This document shows, one piece after another, positions 43,895 to 51,232 of a stretch of 64,000 nt of DNA. The position numbers were made by a program, and so were the translations under genes. The DNA is from Dyella lipolytica. Lineage in GTDB: Bacteria > Pseudomonadota > Gammaproteobacteria > Xanthomonadales > Rhodanobacteraceae. The stretch covers positions 80,235 to 144,234 of the forward strand of contig NZ_BSNQ01000001.1 of assembly GCF_030160075.1 (NCBI RefSeq), written 5' to 3'. A model generated the notes under the pieces. The model saw nothing but the letters and a program-made list of their open reading frames with translations, ran no database searches and was not told the origin of the DNA. Position 1 is the stretch's first letter; every line of letters begins with the position of its first letter.

Positions 43895-44589
43895 CTGCCG
43901 CCAATCCCTGCGCTCTGGTCATCGACGACGAGACGCAGATTCGCAAATTCCTCGATATCGGCCTGCGCGCCGAGGGTTACGACGTGCTGCTTGCCGCCAA
44001 CGCCGCGGAAGGCCTGGCGCTTGCTGCAACTCGCGATCCCGATGTGGTGATTCTCGATATCGGCTTGCCCGATCGCGAAGGACATGACGTACTGGCCGAG
44101 CTGCGCCAATGGAGCCAGGTGCCTGTACTGATGCTTTCCGTGCGCGATACCGAGCAGGAAAAGGTGAAAGCGCTCGACGCCGGCGCCAACGATTACATGA
44201 CCAAGCCGTTCGGCATCCAGGAAATGATGGCGCGGTTGCGCGCGCTTTTGCGTAATCGTGTGGTCGGCACCGAAGCCCCGCCGCGCTATGACGATGGACG
44301 TCTGCACATCGACTTAGGTTTGCGCGAAGTATTTCTCGACGGCAACCCGCTGTCGCTCACCCGCAAGGAATACGCCGTGCTGGCCATGCTGGTGCGCCAT
44401 GCCGGACGCGTGGTCAGCCAGCAACAATTGCTGCGCGAGATCTGGGGCGGCACGCATGTGCAAGACACGCATTACCTGCGCATCGTGCTCGGTAAATTGC
44501 GACAGAAGCTGGGCGACGACCCGACGACACCGCGTTGGCTGAAGACCGAGCCGGGTGTCGGCTATCGGTTTTTGCAAAACGGTTCTTGA
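43891..44589 (+). CDS. kdpE: KDP operon response regulator
   Basis: A 232-residue OmpR-type regulator. The receiver domain has the acidic pair IDDE near residue 11, phospho-acceptor Asp 56 in VVILDIGLPD and Lys near 109 in YMTKPFG. The C-terminal winged helix ends RIVLGKLRQKLGDDP and TEPGVGYRFL. It activates the kdp operon when phosphorylated by KdpD, and the two are translationally coupled. It converges with hemY with a 50-bp gap. Confidence 0.97.
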   Translation: MTAANPCALVIDDETQIRKFLDIGLRAEGYDVLLAANAAEGLALAATRDPDVVILDIGLPDREGHDVLAELRQWSQVPVLMLSVRDTEQEKVKALDAGANDYMTKPFGIQEMMARLRALLRNRVVGTEAPPRYDDGRLHIDLGLREVFLDGNPLSLTRKEYAVLAMLVRHAGRVVSQQQLLREIWGGTHVQDTHYLRIVLGKLRQKLGDDPTTPRWLKTEPGVGYRFLQNGS

Positions 44590-44639
44590 AGGCCATCGGC
44601 TTGATGCCGATGCTTCATCACGTCATCGCCAACGGCGAC

Positions 44640-45899
44640 CTAGGTCCGCAACCGCGGCACACCATGCTCATCGCGTTCTTCGATGGCGATCGGACGCGTA
44701 TCGAGTCGACCGCCGACGATGTTGGTGGCAGGCAACGGTTCGGTGTTGTCGCCGCGCGCGATAGCAATGGCGTTGCGATAGCAACGCTGCGCGAGCGCGG
44801 CATCGCCCTGGCCGGCGTAAGCATCGCCCAGCGCTTCCCACGCGTTGGCGCTGGGCGCCAGGGCCAGCGCGCGCTCCAGGTATTGGCGCGCCTTGAGCCA
44901 CGCGTTCGTCCGCACGCACATCCGACCGAGCGCCAGCAGCAGACTGGGATCGTTGGGATGTCCGTCCAGCCAGCCTTCCGCACGACGCAGGCGCGCGTCG
45001 AGATCGTCGCCGCCGAGAGAACCGTAGGTTTCGACCAGCTGCGGCGACCATTCGCGGCGTAGCGCGGATTCCACTTCGTCCATCGCCGGAAGAACAAGGC
45101 CAAAATTTGCAGCCTTGCGTGCATAGGCATCGACCACCGCTGGCGCACGTCGCTGCGTCTTCGGCAATTGCGACCACAGTGTGTTGAGTACAGCACCATC
45201 GGCAGTTGCATTTAGGCTGGCGACCAGCACCTGTGTTTCCAGGGCGTTGTAACCGCGCGCACCGAGCACGCCGCTTTTTTGCAAAGGTTCGAGCGCCGCG
45301 CGCGCGCGACGCGTGTCGCCGCTGGCCAATGCAGCGAGCGCGTATTCGCGCCAACCGCCCGGGCTCAGGCTGCCGCTATCGGCTTCGGGTGTCAGCAACG
45401 TCAGCGCTTCGGCCGCTTTACCGTCACGACGCAATACACGGGCACGCAATACACGAGCTGCACGCGGTGCGATCTGTGCGGCTTCATCCAGCGATTCGAG
45501 CGCTCGGCTGTGTTCGCCGCGACGCGAAGAGGCTTCCGCGGCGGCGAGCAGTGCGGGTCCACGCAAGGTGCCCAGACGCGACGCGCGATTGAGGTCGCGC
45601 TCGGCATCGCCATGGCGACCTTCCATCAGCGCCACCAGACCATCGGCAAGACGTTGCTGACTCACGCGGCGATGGCGCCGCGAGAATGCACCGAATGGCC
45701 AACGCGCCAAACGCCACAGCGCAGTGATTGCCGCCCACGCGAGCAGCAACAGCACGACTGCGGTCAACAAACTGGTTTGCGCGGTCACACCGCGAAAACG
45801 CACCAATACATAACCGGGATCCTCGGCGACCCAATGCCAGCCGAAGGCCGCGAGCGCGGCGATGATCACCAGCAGAAGGATCCATCGCCACAGCTTCAT
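44640..45899 (-). CDS. hemY: HemY-type tetratricopeptide membrane protein
   Basis: A 419-residue protein with two N-terminal transmembrane segments (about 4-22 and 42-62) and a long TPR region. It contains the HemY_N features WHWVAEDPGYVLVRFRG and a conserved LADGLVALMEGRHGDAERDL. In gammaproteobacteria hemY follows hemX and hemD; it is not the Bacillus protoporphyrinogen oxidase of the same name. Its role in haem metabolism is unproven. The start overlaps the hemX stop by 4 bp. Confidence 0.9.
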   Translation of the reverse strand: MKLWRWILLLVIIAALAAFGWHWVAEDPGYVLVRFRGVTAQTSLLTAVVLLLLAWAAITALWRLARWPFGAFSRRHRRVSQQRLADGLVALMEGRHGDAERDLNRASRLGTLRGPALLAAAEASSRRGEHSRALESLDEAAQIAPRAARVLRARVLRRDGKAAEALTLLTPEADSGSLSPGGWREYALAALASGDTRRARAALEPLQKSGVLGARGYNALETQVLVASLNATADGAVLNTLWSQLPKTQRRAPAVVDAYARKAANFGLVLPAMDEVESALRREWSPQLVETYGSLGGDDLDARLRRAEGWLDGHPNDPSLLLALGRMCVRTNAWLKARQYLERALALAPSANAWEALGDAYAGQGDAALAQRCYRNAIAIARGDNTEPLPATNIVGGRLDTRPIAIEERDEHGVPRLRT

Positions 45900-47008
45900 G
45901 GCTTCTTCCCGACGGACGATGGAGCTGCCGTGTCAGCGTCCGACTTGAGCGTGTGTACGGCGCGCAGGTTGCGCAGTTCGCTCAGCGCGCCGCCGAGGTT
46001 CACGGCGATAGACGGCTTGAGCTGACTGCCCAGCGTAGCGATGCGCTCGCGCGCCTGTTGCACGGCGGGCGATTGCGGGTCGAATTGCGCGACCAGGCCA
46101 GCATCCGCGCGTTTCAGGGCAGCGGTACAGGCATCGTTATCCCATGCGATCAACGCCGTCTGCGCCTGGGCGAGGTCCAACGCCACCATTTCCCGAGCGA
46201 TGCGTGCATCGGCGATATCGACCGGGGCACCGTTGTCGCGCTGGATCCGGATCACGCTATAGAGCGCCCGGCGGATGCGCGCCCAGACGCCCTGGTCTTG
46301 ATTTGCCGAGGGTTCGTCCAGCGGTTTCAGTGGCAGGTTGGGGAGATCATCGCGCAGCTGTACGACGCTATCGAGCAGTTGCTCGCGATCCGCCGGCTGG
46401 CTTTTCAGCAACGCTTCTCGTTCGGCGTCGATGCTCTGGCGCACGCCGTTGAAGGCGTTGTCGTCCACGCCGGCCAGGGACTGCCCGGCCAGTGCATACG
46501 CCTGCGCGGCGCTTTGCGCGTCATGGAATAAGGTGTAGCGCTGCGCACCCATGCGCAGCAGGGATTCGGTCTCGTCCAGGCGCATCGCATCGTGGCCGGA
46601 CAGTGTCTTTTCGGACAGTCGGCCGACGGCTCCTTCGAGGTCACGCACGCGCTGGTCCTGCGACAGCAGTTCTTCGCGCAGCGAACGGTTGACCTGATCG
46701 GCGTCGTTCAGGCGCTGCATCAGCAAGGCGTCCTGACCGGTGGTGGCGCTCAAAGTGCGCTCCATCGTGTTGACGCGTCCTTCGAGGCTGGCCGCCGTAC
46801 TCAGCGCCGCGGCGCTGATATGCGTGAGCTTCCATTCCCGCCACGCCACATAGCCGGTGCCCACCAGGGCAAGCAAGGCCAAGAGCAGGGCCAGCGCGAG
46901 GGTGCCGCCCGCGGAACGCGGCGGTGTCGGCGGCCGGGTGGCGCGTGGGGTGTCGGAGGGCACGCCTGTAGGCGCGGCGGGATCGGGGGTGAGATCGTCC
47001 TGGCTCAT
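45896..47008 (-). CDS. hemX: HemX-like membrane protein
   Basis: A 370-residue protein: a Pro/Thr-rich cytoplasmic N-terminus (about 1-35), one transmembrane segment (about 37-55), coiled-coil (55-120) and a periplasmic helical domain. The family is often mislabelled uroporphyrinogen-III C-methyltransferase because of fusions in other species; no methyltransferase motif is present here. It lies between hemD and hemY with 4-bp overlaps on both sides, so the three genes form a tightly coupled operon. Confidence 0.88.
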   Translation of the reverse strand: MSQDDLTPDPAAPTGVPSDTPRATRPPTPPRSAGGTLALALLLALLALVGTGYVAWREWKLTHISAAALSTAASLEGRVNTMERTLSATTGQDALLMQRLNDADQVNRSLREELLSQDQRVRDLEGAVGRLSEKTLSGHDAMRLDETESLLRMGAQRYTLFHDAQSAAQAYALAGQSLAGVDDNAFNGVRQSIDAEREALLKSQPADREQLLDSVVQLRDDLPNLPLKPLDEPSANQDQGVWARIRRALYSVIRIQRDNGAPVDIADARIAREMVALDLAQAQTALIAWDNDACTAALKRADAGLVAQFDPQSPAVQQARERIATLGSQLKPSIAVNLGGALSELRNLRAVHTLKSDADTAAPSSVGKKP

Positions 47009-47784
47009 GGGCGCATGCTAACAGCACAGGCGCTGGCGAGCAGGTCGGCCGAGGCCGCCGAGGCTGCCACATATACTCGTGAAAACCCGCTTAAACGAGC
47101 CGATTCGGCGATGCGCTCGCTGCTGACGATGGCCGTGATACCGCACAGCCGCTGCTGAGCCGACGGCGGCAGCAACGCCAGCAGGTGCTGCATGGCTTCG
47201 GCACTCGAAAACAGCACGCAGGCCGTGTCCGGCAAATGCAGCACGGCATCGATATGACGTCGATCCAGACGGGGTGCGGTCCGGCGGTACACGTGCACTT
47301 CGCGCAGCGAAGCGCCACGCGCAGCGAGTTGTTCCTGCAACAAGCCGCGTCCGTCAGGAGCGGTGATCAACGCGACATGTCGCCCATGCAGTTGTTGCAG
47401 CGATGGCAATTCCAGCACGCCCTCGCTGTCCTGGCGCGCAGCAGGAACCTGAGCATCGATGCCATGACGGTGCAGCGCGCGAGCCGTGCCCTGCCCCACG
47501 GCGATCACGCTTGCGCGCGTCACGAGCGGCGCCAGCGCCACGGCATAACGCACCGCAGCCGGACTGGTGAAAATCAACACATCATCGCGCTGCGCTTGAC
47601 GCCACTGCGTACGGGCAGTTTCCGGATCGGGTGCCGCGCGCAGCGAAAGTCCAGGTAAAAGCAGCGGAATTCCGCCCAATGCGCGAACCTGCCGCGCCAA
47701 CGCCGTACCCGTGCCCACAGGGCGCGTGATCACGATCGTGCAGCCGCCCAGCGGGCCACCGTGTTGTTCGGACTGCACGCTCAC
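47005..47784 (-). CDS. hemD: Uroporphyrinogen-III synthase
   Basis: A 259-residue enzyme closing hydroxymethylbilane to uroporphyrinogen III with inversion of ring D. Two-domain HemD fold; recognisable segments are VITRPVGTGTALARQVRALG, IFTSPAAVRYA, ALITAPDGRGLLQEQLAARG and VLFSSAEAMQHLLALLP. The start is GTG 47784; there is no strong ribosome site. hemC, its usual upstream partner, is absent: the gene is divergent from a thioesterase gene. An operator-like dyad lies just upstream. Confidence 0.93.
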   Translation of the reverse strand: MSVQSEQHGGPLGGCTIVITRPVGTGTALARQVRALGGIPLLLPGLSLRAAPDPETARTQWRQAQRDDVLIFTSPAAVRYAVALAPLVTRASVIAVGQGTARALHRHGIDAQVPAARQDSEGVLELPSLQQLHGRHVALITAPDGRGLLQEQLAARGASLREVHVYRRTAPRLDRRHIDAVLHLPDTACVLFSSAEAMQHLLALLPPSAQQRLCGITAIVSSERIAESARLSGFSRVYVAASAASADLLASACAVSMRP

Positions 47785-47817
47785 GCCTGATTCCGACGAG
47801 TCTTAAGGGGAGGTTGG

Positions 47818-47834
47818 AGTGTAGCGTCTACACT
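47818..47834. promoter_or_regulatory. Dyad AGTGTAG-cgt-CTACACT between divergent hemD and thioesterase genes
   Basis: A perfect 7-bp inverted repeat with a 3-bp centre, 34 bp upstream of the hemD start and 43 bp before the thioesterase start. Position in a 92-bp divergent gap suggests a repressor or activator site; no regulator can be named. Confidence 0.45.
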
Positions 47835-47839
47835 AGCGC

Positions 47840-47863
47840 CCCCACTTTCCCCACTTTCCCCAC
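47840..47863. repeat. 9-bp tandem repeat CCCCACTTT, 2.7 copies
   Basis: Two full CCCCACTTT units (47840-47857) and a partial CCCCAC unit, ending 13 bp before the thioesterase ATG. It takes up most of the leader of that gene, where a ribosome site would be expected, and none is visible. Confidence 0.7.
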
Positions 47864-47876
47864 ATGACGACGTTCA

Positions 47877-48359
47877 ATGAATAAGCTGGATCAGCAGGCC
47901 GCCGCCCAGGCATTGGTGACATTTATCCACGAAGGCATTCCGCTGGCGCGCGCGATGGCACTGGAGCTGGGTGATTACGATGGAGAGCATCTTCGCCTGG
48001 CCAGTCCGCTGGCACCGAACGTGAATGACAAGGGCTGCGCCTTCGGCGGCAGCCTGGTAAGCCTGATGACCTTGACGGGCTGGGGCCTGGTGGAATTGGC
48101 GCTGCGTCGGCAGGGCGAGGATTGCGACGTGTTTGTGGGCGAATCCACCGTTCGCTACCTCAGCCCGGTCTGGAACGATTTTGCAGCCGTGGCGCAGCGG
48201 GCCGAGGGGGCGAATTGGGCCACGTTCTTCGCCACGCTGGCCGCACGCGGCCGCGCACGCATCGAAGTGGCTTGCCAGGTGCCGGGCGAACACGGCAAGC
48301 CGGCCGCCACGCTTGCGGCACAGTTCGTGGCTAAGCGCCGCTCAGCTGCGGCAGAATAG
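47877..48359 (+). CDS. Hot-dog fold thioesterase (YiiD C-terminal type)
   Basis: A 160-residue protein matching the thioesterase domain found at the C-terminus of E. coli YiiD: GIPLARAMALELGDYDGEHL, NVNDKGCAFGGSLVSLMTLTGW and the last segment VACQVPGEHGKPAATLAAQFVA. Hot-dog enzymes of this kind hydrolyse acyl-CoA or acyl-ACP; the substrate is unknown. The leader has no visible Shine-Dalgarno sequence and consists of a 9-bp tandem repeat. The gene is divergent from hemD. Confidence 0.85.
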   Translation: MNKLDQQAAAQALVTFIHEGIPLARAMALELGDYDGEHLRLASPLAPNVNDKGCAFGGSLVSLMTLTGWGLVELALRRQGEDCDVFVGESTVRYLSPVWNDFAAVAQRAEGANWATFFATLAARGRARIEVACQVPGEHGKPAATLAAQFVAKRRSAAAE

Positions 48360-48385
48360 GGTTTCTTCGAAGGGGAGGCTTGTCC

Positions 48386-48835
48386 ATGCGCCGTGTCATC
48401 GGTCCCATGCTGTTGTGGAGCGGGCTGTTGTGGAGCGGCCTGCTGTCGAGCGCGCTGCTACTGTCCGGCTGCGCCACCGACAAACGCAATGACGCGCTCG
48501 AACACACCATGATCGAGTACGCCAACGCGGTGCGCTGGGATGGTTTCGAGGCCGCCCAGCAGTTTGTCGACCCCAAGGTACGCGAGGCCCATCCGCTCAG
48601 CAGTCTGGACCTGGCGCGCTTCAAGCAGGTGCAGGTGAGCGGCTATGACGACGGCAATGGTCCGATACCCGACGGCGAAAACCAGGTGCGCCAGGTCGTT
48701 CAGATCAGCGTGACCAACATTCATACCCAGACGGTGCGCACCATCGTCGACCACCAGCTGTGGAAGTACGACGCTGAGAAGAACCACTGGTGGCTGGAAA
48801 GCGGGTTGCCGGACATCAGCCAGGGCACCAATTAG
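48386..48835 (+). CDS. Small outer-membrane or periplasmic lipoprotein
   Basis: A 149-residue lipoprotein. The signal peptide is built from LLWSG-type five-residue repeats and ends in the lipobox LLSGC (acylated Cys at residue 29). The mature part begins ATDKRNDALEHTMIEYANAV and has an NTF2-like look (WDGFEAAQQFVDPKVREAHP). Start 48386 has GGGGAGG at 7 bp; the frame can begin at TTG 48380. Function unknown. Such lipoproteins occur next to thioesterase and rhodanese genes in Xanthomonadales. Confidence 0.8.
   Translation: MRRVIGPMLLWSGLLWSGLLSSALLLSGCATDKRNDALEHTMIEYANAVRWDGFEAAQQFVDPKVREAHPLSSLDLARFKQVQVSGYDDGNGPIPDGENQVRQVVQISVTNIHTQTVRTIVDHQLWKYDAEKNHWWLESGLPDISQGTN
48410..48469 (+). repeat. 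Four 15-bp repeats encoding the lipoprotein signal peptide
   Basis: Units 48410-48424, 48425-48439, 48440-48454 and 48455-48469 encode LLWSG, LLWSG, LLSSA and LLLSG, just before the lipobox Cys. Units 1 and 2 differ at only one base, which suggests a recent in-frame duplication. Confidence 0.8.
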
Positions 48836-48866
48836 GTGCCCGCCTAATCTGGCCCCTGGCTGCAGC

Positions 48867-48872
48867 TATAAT
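48867..48872 (+). promoter_or_regulatory. Possible -10 box of the rhodanese-fold gene
   Basis: TATAAT, 50 bp before ATG 48922. No matching -35 is visible. A small dyad ATTAGG / CCTAAT (48831-48848) overlaps the end of the lipoprotein gene just upstream. Confidence 0.4.
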
Positions 48873-48921
48873 CCACCGTTTACCTGCAACCGAGCGGCCC
48901 GCCCGCGCCCGTGGATAACCC

Positions 48922-49365
48922 ATGAACGATTTCCTGCATAAGCTGCCCCAGTTCGTGGGCAACCATCTCGCGCTGTCCCTGCTGTTCGTGGTGCTGGTAA
49001 TCGCGCTGCTCGTCACCCAGCTGATGGTGCTGCTACGCAAGTACACGGAACTGACGCCGGCCGGCCTGACCCAGCTGATCAATCGCGACAGCCCCTTGCT
49101 GATCGACCTGTCCGCATCGGCCGACTTCGAGAAGATGCACGTGCCGGGCGCCAAGCATGTCGCCATGAGCCAGTTCGACCCCGAGAACAAGGATCTGGCC
49201 AAGGCCCGAGAATTGGCAGTGGTGGTGATGGACAAGGATGGCCGCACTGCAGACAGCGCGGCGCAGCGACTGATCAAAGCCGGCTTTACCCGCGTCTACA
49301 CGCTGGGCGGCGGCGTGCTGGCATGGCAGCAGGCGCAGTTGCCGGTCGCCAAGGGCAAGAACTGA
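48922..49365 (+). CDS. Membrane-anchored rhodanese-fold protein lacking the active-site Cys
   Basis: A 147-residue protein: one transmembrane helix (about 17-38) and a rhodanese domain (45-140) with LLIDLSASADFEKMHVPGAKH and FTRVYTLGGGVLAWQQAQLP. At the active-site loop, where family members such as YibN read C-x-x-G-x-R/T, this protein has MDKDGRTA: the Cys is replaced by Asp. It should not act as a sulfurtransferase and may only bind a partner. Its stop codon directly abuts the branched repeat element. Confidence 0.87.
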   Translation: MNDFLHKLPQFVGNHLALSLLFVVLVIALLVTQLMVLLRKYTELTPAGLTQLINRDSPLLIDLSASADFEKMHVPGAKHVAMSQFDPENKDLAKARELAVVVMDKDGRTADSAAQRLIKAGFTRVYTLGGGVLAWQQAQLPVAKGKN

Positions 49366-49636
49366 AGGGATGCTCTGAACAAGTTTGCGCAGGCGGCATG
49401 ATGTCCAGATGGCTCACAGGGTGTGCTGCGCGGCGCAGGGCAGACTGGCCGTCTGTTCAAGCTGCGCGGCGCGGCCTGTGAGCCATCTGGACATCACCCT
49501 TCGGGCCGCCCCTGTCTGTCCGCATCCCTTCGGTCCATCGTCTCGACAGACAGCCAGTCTGCCTTCGCCGATGGCCCTGTGGTCTGCGAACAGACAGGGG
49601 CGGTGACGCCTGCGCAAACTTGTTCAGAGCATCCCT
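49366..49636. repeat. 271-bp branched inverted-repeat element between convergent genes
   Basis: A perfect 30-bp inverted repeat closes the element (49366-49395 with 49607-49636). Inside are two more arms: arm A, a perfect 21-bp stem (49400-49420 with 49475-49495), and arm B, a perfect 14-bp stem (49506-49519 with 49590-49603). Arm A's loop holds a direct repeat GCTGCGCGGCGC (49425-49436, 49461-49472). Eleven bases in arm A, GGCAGACTGGC (49439-49449), are complementary to GCCAGTCTGCC in arm B (49553-49563). It fills the space from the rhodanese stop to the reductase stop. It could be a MITE-like mobile element or a structured RNA/terminator. No target duplication or transposase seen. Confidence 0.88.
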
Positions 49637-50702
49637 AGGCTTCGTTGATGCCGGCGCGGCCGGCAAGAATCTGCGCCAGCACATCGGGCGCGTAATCGAA
49701 CGAGTCGTAATACAGCCGGTCTTCCGGCAAGCCCGCGTCGAGAAACAGCTTGCGTCCGGCGTCGATCATCGCCGGCGGTCCGCTCATGTAGACATCGTGG
49801 CCGGAAAGATCCGGCCGATCTTCCAGCACTGCCTCGTGCACCAGTCCGGCGCGCATGCCGGCGATCTGCGCCTGTTCCGGATCGGAGAGCACCGCGTGGA
49901 AACGCAGGTTGGATGCAGCGGCCGCCCATCGTTCGGCCAGTGTGTGCTGATAGAGATCCGCCGCAGTGCGCGCGCCCCAGTACAGATCGATCGAGCGGCG
50001 CGTTCCCAGCGCAAGGAAATGCTCGATGATCGCCTTCACCGGTGCGAAACCGGTACCGCCGGCCATGAATATCATCGGCCGTTCCGAATCCTCGCGCGGC
50101 ACGAAGGTGCCTAGCGGTCCTTCGATGCGCAGCGTGTCGCCTTCCTTGAGCACATCGCTCACCCAGGAAGTGAAACCACCGCCGGCCACGTGACGAACAT
50201 GTAATTCGATCGCGCCATCCGCCTGCGCCCCGTTGGCGATGGAAAAGGGACGGCGGCGGCCTTCGTCCAGCAGCACATCGAGGTACTGCCCGGGCAACCA
50301 GTTCAACCGCAACTCAGCGGACGCCGGCTGCAGATGCAGGCCGATCACGTCCGGAGCGAGCTGCCACTTGCGGCTTACTTGCACATCGAGCTGACGGCAT
50401 GCCACATCTTCGACCGACGTTACTTCGCGCGCTTCCAGCACGAGATCGCTAGTCGGGACGGCTTGGCACAGCAGTACGGCGTGATGCGCACGATCGTGCA
50501 CATCCAGCGCGGTGGGCGGATTGAAGGGATATTCGCAGCGACCTTCGATCAAGGTGGCTTTGCAGCTACCACAGACGCCCGAACGACAGGAATACGGCAA
50601 CGCAATACCGGCGCGCTGCGCTGCTTCCAGCACAGTTTCGCTAGGCAAGACGTCGAAACGGCGGCCGGAACTTTGAAGGGTGACTGTAAACACAGGGCGC
50701 AT
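49635..50702 (-). CDS. Ferredoxin-NAD(P)H reductase, 2Fe-2S plus FNR fusion
   Basis: A 355-residue flavoprotein. The N-terminal plant-type 2Fe-2S domain has ligands Cys 39, 44, 47 and 79 (PYSCRSGVCGSCKATL, VLLCQAVP). The FNR domain follows with RPFSIAN (FAD), GGTGFAPVKAIIE (pyridine nucleotide) and MSGPPAMID. The layout matches AscD/RfbI-type and naphthalene/phenol reductase components. The electron acceptor is not shown by the context. The last codon and stop lie at the edge of the branched repeat element, which supplies two bases of the TAG. Confidence 0.9.
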   Translation of the reverse strand: MRPVFTVTLQSSGRRFDVLPSETVLEAAQRAGIALPYSCRSGVCGSCKATLIEGRCEYPFNPPTALDVHDRAHHAVLLCQAVPTSDLVLEAREVTSVEDVACRQLDVQVSRKWQLAPDVIGLHLQPASAELRLNWLPGQYLDVLLDEGRRRPFSIANGAQADGAIELHVRHVAGGGFTSWVSDVLKEGDTLRIEGPLGTFVPREDSERPMIFMAGGTGFAPVKAIIEHFLALGTRRSIDLYWGARTAADLYQHTLAERWAAAASNLRFHAVLSDPEQAQIAGMRAGLVHEAVLEDRPDLSGHDVYMSGPPAMIDAGRKLFLDAGLPEDRLYYDSFDYAPDVLAQILAGRAGINEA

Positions 50703-50758
50703 TGTCGCCGCTATGGCGGTAGGCGGACAATGCGGGCTTCCCGCACGAGTATCAATAC

Positions 50759-51199
50759 ATGCGCATCTGGAAACAGGACACTGACCTCGCCCGCCTCAAC
50801 GGCTGGAGCGCCAACACCCTGATGGAAGCCCTGGGCATCCGCATCACCGCCGTGGGCGATGACTGGCTGCAAGGCACGATGCCGGTGGATCGGCGCACGC
50901 ACCAGCCGTATGGGCTCCTGCACGGCGGCGCATCGGTGGCACTGGCCGAAACGCTGGGCAGCAGCGCGGCCATGTTGACGCTCGATGCGAGCAAGGAACG
51001 TGCAGTGGGCCTGGATATCAACGCCAACCACGTGCGCGGCGTGCTCAGCGGTACGGTGACGGGCACGGCGCGTCCGCTGCATATCGGTCGTTCGACACAA
51101 GTGTGGGAGATTCGCATCGAGGACGAGGCCGGCAAGCTGGTATGCATCTCGCGCCTGACGATGGCCGTGGTGCCGGCTGCCGTCGTGGGTTCGCGCTGA
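50759..51199 (+). CDS. Hot-dog thioesterase, MenI/YdiI (PaaI-like) type
   Basis: A 146-residue acyl-CoA thioesterase. The motif LLHGGASVALAETLGSSAAM (about residues 53-72) has the catalytic Glu of the 4-hydroxybenzoyl-CoA thioesterase (Arthrobacter) class; NANHVRGV and WEIRIEDEAGKLVCISRLTM complete the fold. E. coli YdiI, the closest well-known relative, hydrolyses 1,4-dihydroxy-2-naphthoyl-CoA and other acyl-CoAs. Substrate here unknown. Divergent from the ferredoxin reductase gene; start at ATG 50759. Confidence 0.9.
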   Translation: MRIWKQDTDLARLNGWSANTLMEALGIRITAVGDDWLQGTMPVDRRTHQPYGLLHGGASVALAETLGSSAAMLTLDASKERAVGLDINANHVRGVLSGTVTGTARPLHIGRSTQVWEIRIEDEAGKLVCISRLTMAVVPAAVVGSR

Positions 51200-51232
51200 T
51201 GCGCGTGATCTCAGCGCTTGCATCGCATCTCG

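Noticed and set aside
47840..47863. Phase-variable switch at the thioesterase gene
   Set aside because: Only 2.7 units are present and the repeat is outside the coding region; too few to claim phase variation without strain comparison.
49366..49636. tRNA-like or riboswitch reading of the branched element
   Set aside because: The arms are too long and perfectly paired, with no conserved riboswitch core recognisable, and it lies after stop codons rather than before a start.
49385..49684. Short open frames inside the branched repeat element
   Set aside because: They arise from the palindromes themselves; no ribosome sites, and products resemble nothing.
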